DNA of 6,335 bases from NCBI GenBank assembly GCA_011046295.1, contig DSAV01000119.1, positions 1-6,335 on the forward strand. Reading direction: 5' to 3'. The position numbers were made by a program, and so were the translations under genes. Position 1 is the stretch's first letter, and each line of letters begins with the position of its first letter. Source of the DNA: Deltaproteobacteria bacterium. GTDB lineage: Bacteria > Desulfobacterota > Syntrophia > Syntrophales > Smithellaceae. This document shows positions 1 to 5,474 of the stretch, one piece after another. The notes under the pieces were generated by a model, which was not told the DNA's origin, did no database searches, and saw only the letters and a program-made list of their open reading frames with translations.

Positions 1-121
1 TAGCCGCCGCGAGATTAAAAAAGTCCAGAATATGTTAAATGGGAGACCGAGAAAAATCTTGAACTGGGAAAAACCTTGTGATGTATACCTACAAGTGTTG
101 CGCTAAAAGGTTGAGAGTGCC
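1..121 (+). mobile_element. Right end of an IS30-family insertion sequence, with probable terminal inverted repeat at about 95-121
   Basis: In IS30 elements the transposase stop codon usually falls in or next to the right terminal inverted repeat. Here the sequence GTGTTGCGCTAAAAGG (95-110) continues to TTGAGAGTGCC (111-121) and spans the stop codon. Its layout, GTTGC, a short spacer, TTGA, then a few bases to the tip, resembles IS30-family right ends. The left end is not in the window, so the repeat cannot be paired and no target duplication can be tested. The outer boundary at 121 is therefore an estimate of a few bases either way. The element ends about 13 bases beyond the stop codon of the nucleotidyltransferase gene. 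Confidence 0.5.
2..106 (+). CDS. IS30-family transposase, C-terminal fragment (5' end outside window)
   Basis: The frame starting at base 2 stays open for 34 codons and stops at TAA 104-106. It ends with the residues LNGRPRKILNWEKPCDVY followed by LQVLR. This matches the conserved tail of IS30-family DDE transposases, where an L-N-x-R-P-R-K-x-L block is followed by a T/K-P-x-x-V-Y/F block just before the stop. The catalytic DDE domain would lie upstream of the window, so I cannot tell whether the full gene is intact. It is the only plus-strand gene and converges on the HEPN/MNT cassette. The family call rests on about 20 diagnostic residues; an unrelated protein with the same tail is unlikely. 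The protein would act on its own element's terminal repeats. Confidence 0.82.
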   Translation, partial: SRREIKKVQNMLNGRPRKILNWEKPCDVYLQVLR

Positions 122-134
122 TTAGTTATTTTTT

Positions 135-455
135 TTACACGGCGAAAATCACTTCGCCGTGCCTGGCATAATCGACAAGAGGAGATTCCTTTTTCTCCCA
201 TTCTTCAGGCGTGAAGCCCACAACTTCAATCGGCTCAAATACCTCATATATAGCATCAGAAAGCAGTTCAATTCTTTCCCAATAGTCCCGCTTTTTAAAA
301 TCATTAGAAATAACTATCAGATCGATATCGCTACCTTCGCGAAAATCACCGCGCGCGTAGGAACCATATAAGACAAGCTTATCGATGCTGATTCCTCTGG
401 CTTCAATAGCTTTCTGGAAACGGGCAATGGCTTCTAAAGCTGCTGCTTTATCCAT
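135..455 (-). CDS. MNT-type minimal nucleotidyltransferase, antitoxin-like partner of the HEPN protein
   Basis: This 106-residue protein is a stand-alone pol beta-like nucleotidyltransferase domain of usual family length. The hallmark G31-S32 is followed after ten residues by the metal-binding pair D43 and D45, within GSYARGDFREGSDIDL. E77 in the strand IEVVGF is a plausible third acidic ligand, which is usually Asp or Glu. The start ATG has a GAGG ribosome-binding site about seven bases upstream, and the gene overlaps the end of the HEPN gene by 22 bases, so translation is probably coupled. In characterised HEPN-MNT modules the MNT protein neutralises the HEPN toxin, in some cases by transferring AMP to it. 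That role is inferred here from domain and order. The C-terminus looks complete despite the insertion sequence just downstream. Confidence 0.88.
   Translation of the reverse strand: MDKAAALEAIARFQKAIEARGISIDKLVLYGSYARGDFREGSDIDLIVISNDFKKRDYWERIELLSDAIYEVFEPIEVVGFTPEEWEKKESPLVDYARHGEVIFAV
138..161. repeat. Perfect 9-bp inverted repeat over the 3' end of the MNT gene
   Basis: CACGGCGAA (138-146) and TTCGCCGTG (153-161) are exact inverted copies around a six-base loop. The stem covers the last codons of the nucleotidyltransferase gene, next to its TAA. On the minus strand it is followed by TAAAAAAAATAAC, with no T-run, so it is not a standard intrinsic terminator for this gene. It could still protect the transcript's 3' end, or arise by chance from the codons for HGEVIFAV. 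Confidence 0.45.
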
Positions 456-814
456 TTTAGCGCCTCTTTGGTCTGTGAAATCATCTCCCGGGATATTTCT
501 TTCGTGTAAATTTTCTGTAGTTTTTCCAGGCTTTCCGGATATCTTGTAGCTATATTTGCTTCGTTCAATTTGACAATAAATTTACCTATTGCTTCCGGCG
601 GTTTCATTCCCGTTTTGTTAATCAAAAAAACAAGGTTATGCATTTTGGGCGGAACTTCTCCGTGGATTTTACAATAAATTCCCTTGAGCGCCTTTTCCAA
701 TGATAGATGACACATGAAAACAGCATAAAAATAGCGACCGCCTTCAAACATAAATTCTGCCGTTTCACTGTCGAAATCGGCCTGTTTTATCCATTCATGT
801 GTTTTTTCATCCAT
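434..814 (-). CDS. HEPN domain protein, toxin-like first gene of the HEPN/MNT pair
   Basis: The 126-residue helical protein matches the HEPN family typical of minimal nucleotidyltransferase partners. Family marks are an N-terminal W-x-x-x-A-x-x-D/E-x-x-x-A helix (residues 8-20), the helix AVFMCHLSLEKALKG (31-45), HNLVFLI (59-65) and the ARYP-like ATRYPE (89-94). A second long helix runs from about 105 to 125. HEPN toxins are often RNases using an R-x4-6-H motif. That motif is absent: R27 and H36 are separated by eight residues and no other Arg-His pair fits. The ribosome-binding site is weak. The gene is the first of the cassette and has a good promoter 31-59 bases upstream. Alternatives are a non-nucleolytic HEPN protein or a substrate-binding partner of the transferase. 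Confidence 0.85.
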   Translation of the reverse strand: MDEKTHEWIKQADFDSETAEFMFEGGRYFYAVFMCHLSLEKALKGIYCKIHGEVPPKMHNLVFLINKTGMKPPEAIGKFIVKLNEANIATRYPESLEKLQKIYTKEISREMISQTKEALKWIKQQL

Positions 815-844
815 AAATCTTTAATTCACTACTTTATTGATCTA

Positions 845-873
845 TTTATAATTAAAGACACCGGTAAAATCAA
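845..873 (-). promoter_or_regulatory. Candidate sigma-70-type promoter for the HEPN/MNT cassette
   Basis: Read on the minus strand, TTGATT (873-868) is followed after exactly 17 bases by TATAAA (850-845). These match the consensus hexamers at four of six and five of six positions. Transcription would begin near 838, giving a leader of about 25 bases before the ATG at 814. The surrounding DNA is AT-rich, so chance matches are possible, but spacing and position fit well. Confidence 0.5.
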
Positions 874-937
874 GTAAATATCAAGATTTAAACTAGCCCT
901 TTGCTATACATACAGAAGAAGGCTACAATATAAATTT

Positions 938-2119
938 TCAACTGCATTCTTTAAAGGCTTCAGCAAAACCGGGCAGGGAATTAATAATCGTCGCGTCGTC
1001 GACGCAATAAGCGATGCGGAAATAGCCCGGGCCGCCAAAGCCACTGCCCGGCACGACCAAAATGTTTTTCTTCAAAAGCATTTTGACAAATTCCACGTCA
1101 TCAGGAATAGGGCTTTGCACAAACAGATAAAACGCGCCCTGCGGTTTAGCAAATTTATATCCCGCGCGCGCCAGTCCTTCGCACAGTAAATCCCTCTTTT
1201 TCTGATAAACAGCGACGTCCACCTTGGCATCCTGCAGGCGAGCCACCACACGCTGCATCAAAGCGGGCGCGTGAACAAACCCCAAAATGCGCGTGCACAT
1301 GATAAAGGCGTTTTGCAAATCATTGCCGCGATCTATATCAGGATTTACGGCGATATAACCAATTCGTTCCCCCGGAAGCGATAAAGTTTTGGAATAGGAA
1401 TAAGCGATAATCGCGTTTTTATATGCTGTCAAAATACCGGGCACGAAAACATTGTCATATACTATCTCATTGTAGGGCTCATCGGATACCAGATAAATTG
1501 ATTTGAATAATTCGCTACTCTTGCGATTGAGCATTTCGGCCAAATCGGCAATGTTCTTTTCCGTGTAAACCTTTCCGGTGGGATTATTGGGCGTGTTAAT
1601 CAAAACAGCCTTGGTGTTTTCGTTTATCGCTTCTTCTATCTCTTCTATATCAAGAGAAAAATCTTCGTTGGTCTTTACAAATTTTACCACGCCGCGGTAA
1701 TTATCAATATAAAAGGGATATTCCACAAAATAAGGCATGGGCACGATTACTTCATCGCCCGGATCCAAAAGTGATTTGAAAATGACATTGAGCGCGCCCG
1801 CCGCGCCGCAGGACATGACTATATTGTCCGCTTTAAGCTTTAAACCTTGTTCCCTGTTTATTTTATCGGCAATCGCCTGGCGCGTCTCGGGAAAACCCGC
1901 GTTGGGCGCGTAGCCGTGCTTAAGCGGAATAATTTCCGCGGCGATATTTATCAGCTCTTTTTTGAACTCCTCCGGCGGCTCGACATTGGGATTGCCCAGG
2001 CTGAAGTCGTAAACTTTATCGGCGCCGTATTTCTTCTTCATCGCCGCGCCTTCTTCGAACATTTTTCTAATCATGGACGATTTGGAAATTGACGCTTTAA
2101 TTTTTCTGGCAACGCTCAT
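938..2119 (-). CDS. Pyridoxal-phosphate-dependent aminotransferase, class I/II (aspartate aminotransferase-like)
   Basis: The 393-residue protein is a complete fold-type I aminotransferase of normal length. Visible active-site elements in order are the phosphate-binding SCGAAGAL (103-110), NTPNNPTG (175-182) with the cofactor-contacting Asn179, D213-E-P-Y216 with Asp213 at the pyridine nitrogen and Tyr216 at O3', SYSKTLSLPGERIGY (241-255) with the Schiff-base Lys244 and phosphate-binding Arg252, and Arg368 in FRIAY for the substrate carboxylate. It should transfer an amino group between an amino acid and a 2-oxo acid in the cytoplasm. Aspartate is the likeliest donor, but alanine or aromatic substrates cannot be excluded. 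The start has AAGGAG (2132-2127) seven bases upstream. I saw no convincing promoter or terminator in its flanks of about 120 bases, though it looks independently transcribed. Confidence 0.93.
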   Translation of the reverse strand: MSVARKIKASISKSSMIRKMFEEGAAMKKKYGADKVYDFSLGNPNVEPPEEFKKELINIAAEIIPLKHGYAPNAGFPETRQAIADKINREQGLKLKADNIVMSCGAAGALNVIFKSLLDPGDEVIVPMPYFVEYPFYIDNYRGVVKFVKTNEDFSLDIEEIEEAINENTKAVLINTPNNPTGKVYTEKNIADLAEMLNRKSSELFKSIYLVSDEPYNEIVYDNVFVPGILTAYKNAIIAYSYSKTLSLPGERIGYIAVNPDIDRGNDLQNAFIMCTRILGFVHAPALMQRVVARLQDAKVDVAVYQKKRDLLCEGLARAGYKFAKPQGAFYLFVQSPIPDDVEFVKMLLKKNILVVPGSGFGGPGYFRIAYCVDDATIINSLPGFAEAFKECS

Positions 2120-2238
2120 AGAAGCACTCCTTGAAAATACTGCAAACGCGCCCTCAATAAGGCATAAAATATTACACTGCCCGGAGAAATTTATTATTGT
2201 GGCATTCGAATATAATTTAAAGATAAATACCGTTACTG

Positions 2239-2556
2239 TTATATGTCATTCTTCCGGCGCTTCAATAAAACGAATACACCCAGCAGAATCAATATCGCTG
2301 GCAGAATATATTGGGAATATTGATAGAGTTGTAATCCGTATGTTTCATGAATCAGAAAGATAATGCCGACGGTAGTAATAAACCATCCGCCGAAATCCCT
2401 GAACTTCTGAATAAGAGTGCAGATACCAATGACAATAAGCAGGACAGGCCAAGTCTGTCCAAAAGAATAAATTCCCGCCTTTGATAAATAAATTAAAACA
2501 CCTAAAGTAATTAAAATCATCCCGCCGGTCAGAACATTTTGCTTTGTCTTAGCCAT
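2239..2556 (-). CDS. Small four-helix membrane protein, LiaI/LiaF-like (DUF5668 type)
   Basis: This 105-residue protein is almost entirely membrane-embedded. Hydrophobic segments lie at about 9-25, 36-50, 56-70 and 82-98, with basic ends (KTK at 3-5 and KRRK at 99-102). The segment TWPVLLIVIGI (35-45) is the mark of the LiaI-LiaF-like transmembrane region, in which W-P opens a helix ending in a Gly-rich turn. Relatives in Gram-positive bacteria sit in cell-envelope stress operons, but many homologues have no known role and none can be assigned here. AAGGAG lies nine bases before the ATG. The gene follows the slipin gene in the same direction after 76 bases, across a strong hairpin, so co-transcription with nfeD and slipin is possible but not assured. 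Confidence 0.75.
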   Translation of the reverse strand: MAKTKQNVLTGGMILITLGVLIYLSKAGIYSFGQTWPVLLIVIGICTLIQKFRDFGGWFITTVGIIFLIHETYGLQLYQYSQYILPAILILLGVFVLLKRRKNDI

Positions 2557-2588
2557 AATGAGAAGCTCCTTGCTTTTTACTGTCTTTT

Positions 2589-2621
2589 AAGCGGCCGGAT
2601 TCAAAATCCGGCCGCTTTTTT
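2589..2621. terminator. Perfect 13-bp GC-rich hairpin between the slipin and LiaI-like genes
   Basis: AAGCGGCCGGATT (2589-2601) and AATCCGGCCGCTT (2605-2617) pair perfectly around the three-base loop CAA. On the plus strand the stem runs into six Ts (2616-2621), the form of an intrinsic terminator, but no plus-strand gene ends here. On the minus strand, the direction of both neighbouring genes, the stem is followed by AAAAGACAG without a T-run. It may end or weaken transcription after slipin, protect the slipin message, or stop antisense transcription entering from the left. Confidence 0.7.
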
Positions 2622-2632
2622 ACTTTCTTAAT

Positions 2633-3382
2633 TTATTTGATAAATGATTTGAACAAATCAATCGGTATGGGGAATACTGTGGTGGAATTGTTTTCCGCGG
2701 CAATCTGGTTCAATGTCTGCAGATAGCGCAATTGCAAAGACATCGGCTGAGAAGACATTAAAGCTGCGGCCTCAATAAGTTTTTGCGCGGCCTGGAATTC
2801 GCCTTCCGCGCTGATGACCTTCGCGCGTCTTTCTCTTTCCGCTTCGGCCTGCTTGGCCATCGCGCGCTTCATTTCCTCGGGCAAATCGATATGCTTTACC
2901 TCGACCATAGACACTTTAATTCCCCAGGGATCAGTACTGCGGTCCAGAATACTTTGTATTTCCAGATTAATTTTCTCACGTTCGGAAAGAATTTCATCCA
3001 GCTCCACCTGGCCACAAACACTGCGCAATGTAGTCTGCGCCAGTTGTGATGTCGCGTAAAGATAATTCTCCACGTTTATTACCGACGCATTGGCGTCCAT
3101 GACGCGAAAATAAATAACGGCGTTTACTTTAATGGATACGTTGTCCCTGGTGATAATATCCTGGGGCGGAACGTCCATGGCAAGTACGCGCATATCGATT
3201 TTCACTATCTTATCGATAACCGGAATAATGATGATTAAACCGGGGCCTTTAACATCGCGCACGCGCCCGAGACGAAACACAACCGCCCTTTCGTATTCAT
3301 TCAAAACTTTAATCGCCGATGCCAAAAACATAATCACCAGCGCCACGATAACGATTATTGGAAGTGGTAATGCACCTGCCAT
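2633..3382 (-). CDS. Slipin (stomatin-like SPFH/band 7 membrane protein)
   Basis: The 249-residue protein has the full prokaryotic stomatin layout. One N-terminal membrane helix (about 7-24) is followed by NEYERAVVFRLGR (28-40), G-P-G-L (47-49 region), the band 7 core with DVPPQDIITRDNV (70-82), and the ELDEILSER motif (127-135). After WGIKV (153-157) and HIDLPEEM (164-171) comes the charged coiled-coil stretch at about 172-206. The tail ends in NSTTVFPIPIDLF (232-244). Such proteins form membrane-bound oligomers in lipid microdomains. The ATG is preceded at seven bases by a perfect AGGAGG (3395-3390). It lies 20 bases after nfeD, its standard partner. In Pyrococcus the paired NfeD protease cuts the slipin in a hydrophobic C-terminal segment, and residues 235-245 are the equivalent region here, by inference. 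Confidence 0.94.
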   Translation of the reverse strand: MAGALPLPIIVIVALVIMFLASAIKVLNEYERAVVFRLGRVRDVKGPGLIIIIPVIDKIVKIDMRVLAMDVPPQDIITRDNVSIKVNAVIYFRVMDANASVINVENYLYATSQLAQTTLRSVCGQVELDEILSEREKINLEIQSILDRSTDPWGIKVSMVEVKHIDLPEEMKRAMAKQAEAERERRAKVISAEGEFQAAQKLIEAAALMSSQPMSLQLRYLQTLNQIAAENNSTTVFPIPIDLFKSFIK

Positions 3383-3402
3383 TTTAATTCCTCCTTTTTT
3401 TA

Positions 3403-4719
3403 TTAATTATCCTGATTCTCGTTCTTAATCTGCTCGACGGTAAGTTTTAATCCGTCAATTTTCAGAATTTTGACTTTTGCTCCTTTCGGTATCGGCTCTT
3501 TGCTGTGCGCGCTCCAGTATTCACCCTGAAAGAACACTTTTCCTTCATCAGCGATATCGGTTAGCGCTTCAGCCTTGCCTTCCGGAATGGATTCCAATCC
3601 GGAATAGGGCCGGCGCATCTGCGCCTTCACCGCCATCCAGACAACAACAATAAAAAACCCGGAGACCAGCAATACCGCCGGTATCAATACCTGCAAGGAA
3701 ATACGCAACGCCGGCTCCGGCGTTTCAAACAAAATTAATGACCCCATCGCCAAAGAAATCACCCCGCCAACTGAAAGTATACCGTTACTCATAACTTTTA
3801 TCTCCGCGAAAAATAAAATGACTCCGAAAATTATCAGCAGTATTCCCGCATAATTTACCGGCAAGGTAGCCAATCCAAAAAACGCCAAAAGGAGCGCTAT
3901 GCCACCGATGACGCCCGGCAGTATCGCCCCAGGATTGGAAAATTCAAAATACAAACCCGCCATTCCCACCAGCAAAAGAATATAGGCGATATTCGGATCG
4001 GAAATAGTCGTCAGGATTTTTTGACGCGTTCCCATTTCCATATAATTAAGTGCGACGTTTTTTGTCGACAGCCTTATTCTTCTGCCGTCCGACATGGTTA
4101 TTGTTTTATTATTGATCGCCGCCAAAAGCTTTTCCACGTCAGCGGCGACAAAATCGATTACATTCAATTTCAATGCTTCTTCCGCGGTAATCGATTCACT
4201 CTTACGCACGGCTTTTTCCGCCCACTCTTCTGATCTGCCTTTTGCCTTTGCGATACTGCGCACATACGCGACAGCGTCATTTTCCACTTTTTCGGCCATG
4301 GTTTCATCCATTTCCACACTACCGCCGATACCCACAGCCACGGGATGTGCCGCGCCAATGTTCGTGCCCGGAGCCATGGCGGCAATATGCGCGGCAATGG
4401 TGATAATCACTCCCGCGGAAGCGGCACGCGCTCCCTGAGGATAGACGTAAACAATGACCGGCACGGGTGCGTTCAACAGGCTTTTGGCAATGTCTCGCAT
4501 CGCCGTGTCCATCCCACCGGGCGTATCCAGTAATATTATCAGCCCTGCCGCGCCATCTTTGCGCGTATCTTCAATGCTGTCGTCGATATATCTTGCAGTT
4601 GGCGCGGTAATAACGCTGGCAATGGTAATAATGTTAAAAACAGGCGTTTTATCCTGTGCGCAGACAATGGACGCGGAAAAAATAAACGCGATTAATATGA
4701 AAATTATTTTTTTTAACAT
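3403..4719 (-). CDS. nfeD: NfeD family membrane-bound serine protease (ClpP-class, 1510-N type)
   Basis: The 438-residue protein is a long-form NfeD. A signal-like hydrophobic N-terminus (about 4-21) is followed by a ClpP/crotonase-fold protease domain with LDTPGG (64-69) and the nucleophile region GARAASAG (96-103). Ser101 and Lys144 sit 43 residues apart, matching the Ser-Lys dyad of Pyrococcus PH1510. Five hydrophobic segments (about 243-260, 268-286, 290-307, 313-332 and 342-363) lead to a C-terminal NfeD OB-fold domain (about 378-430). The known role of this family is cleaving the partner slipin, encoded immediately downstream. I chose the ATG at 4719 because it starts the signal peptide directly and has its own ribosome-binding site. 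An upstream in-frame ATG at 4794 would add 25 polar residues and overlap the glycosylase gene. Confidence 0.93.
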   Translation of the reverse strand: MLKKIIFILIAFIFSASIVCAQDKTPVFNIITIASVITAPTARYIDDSIEDTRKDGAAGLIILLDTPGGMDTAMRDIAKSLLNAPVPVIVYVYPQGARAASAGVIITIAAHIAAMAPGTNIGAAHPVAVGIGGSVEMDETMAEKVENDAVAYVRSIAKAKGRSEEWAEKAVRKSESITAEEALKLNVIDFVAADVEKLLAAINNKTITMSDGRRIRLSTKNVALNYMEMGTRQKILTTISDPNIAYILLLVGMAGLYFEFSNPGAILPGVIGGIALLLAFFGLATLPVNYAGILLIIFGVILFFAEIKVMSNGILSVGGVISLAMGSLILFETPEPALRISLQVLIPAVLLVSGFFIVVVWMAVKAQMRRPYSGLESIPEGKAEALTDIADEGKVFFQGEYWSAHSKEPIPKGAKVKILKIDGLKLTVEQIKNENQDN

Positions 4720-4726
4720 TAACTCG

Positions 4727-4731
4727 CCTTC
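4727..4731 (-). promoter_or_regulatory. Ribosome-binding site deciding the nfeD start
   Basis: Read on the minus strand, GAAGG lies seven bases before the ATG at 4719. Together with the signal peptide that begins at that codon, it favours this start over the in-frame ATG 75 bases upstream. The site lies inside the 26-base gap after the glycosylase stop codon. Confidence 0.6.
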
Positions 4732-4745
4732 TTTTATATGTATCC

Positions 4746-5474
4746 TTAATCCCGGACAGAGATTTCTTTCATTATCATCTGAATGTCTTCCCACACAGGC
4801 TTTTTTGCCGAAGGATTGCGCAAAAGATACGCCGGGTGATACGTGGGCATGAGCTTAATCCCTTCGTAGGCATGAAATCGGCCGCGCAAGGCTGTTATCG
4901 GCAAATCTGTTTTCAAAAGAGTTTTCGCCGCGAATGTCCCCAAAGCACAAATTATCACAGGGGAAATTATTTGCAATTGTTTTTTTAAAAAAGGCTCGCA
5001 TTTTGATATTTCTTCAGGCTGAGGATTGCGGTTGCCGGGCGGGCGGCATTTAAGAATATTACATATATATACATCCTCGCGCTTAATTTTCATCCCCTTG
5101 ACGATAATATCAGTTAGAAGCTGTCCGGCTCTGCCGACAAAAGGCAGACCTTGTTCATCTTCATCCGCCCCCGGCGCTTCCCCCACAAAAACGATTTTCG
5201 CGCAGGGATTGCCTTGTCCGAAAACAAGGTTTTTTCTGGTTTTTCCCAGCTCGCAGAGCTTACAGTTCTTCATCGCCCGCTCTACTTCCCCGAGGGCTTC
5301 TTCCTTATTTACCGGATGAAATTTTGTTGCTTTGTCTGATTCCGACGGTTTTTCCCATTCCACTTTGGCAGACAGGCTCTGATTATTGAGCACGTATCCC
5401 TTTACCGCCTGAACCGCGCCAAGTAATTCTTCCCGCAACTTTTCTTTCTCGGTTAATACAATCTCATCAGACAT
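4746..5474 (-). CDS. Type-4 (family 4) iron-sulfur uracil-DNA glycosylase
   Basis: This 242-residue protein removes uracil from DNA, which arises by cytosine deamination, and so begins base excision repair. Motif A is GEAPGADEDEQG (98-109), followed by PFVGRAGQLL (111-120), and the second motif is YHPAYLLRNP (212-221) with His213. Four cysteines, Cys71, Cys74, Cys143 (in LKCRPPGNRNP) and Cys159, have the spacing that holds the 4Fe-4S cluster of families 4 and 5. The E-A-P-G and H-P-A motifs favour family 4. Roughly the first 65 residues are a charged, low-conservation extension before the catalytic domain, common but variable in bacterial members. Its ATG shares one base with the coaBC stop (TAATG), so translation is probably coupled, with a modest GGAAG nine bases upstream. 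Confidence 0.93.
   Translation of the reverse strand: MSDEIVLTEKEKLREELLGAVQAVKGYVLNNQSLSAKVEWEKPSESDKATKFHPVNKEEALGEVERAMKNCKLCELGKTRKNLVFGQGNPCAKIVFVGEAPGADEDEQGLPFVGRAGQLLTDIIVKGMKIKREDVYICNILKCRPPGNRNPQPEEISKCEPFLKKQLQIISPVIICALGTFAAKTLLKTDLPITALRGRFHAYEGIKLMPTYHPAYLLRNPSAKKPVWEDIQMIMKEISVRD

Noticed and set aside
894..926. Weak inverted repeat TAGCC/GGCTA downstream of the aminotransferase, considered as its terminator.
   Set aside because: Only five bases pair cleanly, the loop is over 20 bases long and no T-run follows on the minus strand.
2120..2238. Promoter for the aminotransferase in the gap upstream.
   Set aside because: Several AT-rich -10-like hexamers exist (for example TATATT and TAATAT on the minus strand) but none has a credible -35 at 16 to 18 bases.
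1847..2363. Plus-strand open frames at 1847-2092 and 2073-2363 over the aminotransferase start and the LiaI-like gene.
   Set aside because: They are antisense to genes with clear motifs and ribosome-binding sites and have no such support themselves.
4720..4794. Longer nfeD frame starting at the ATG at 4794.
   Set aside because: It would put 25 polar residues before a clear signal peptide and overlap the glycosylase gene by 49 bases; the ATG at 4719 has its own GAAGG site.
4454..4852. Plus-strand open frames opposite nfeD and the glycosylase, including 4094-4438.
   Set aside because: Their translations show no recognisable domain and they mirror well-supported minus-strand genes.
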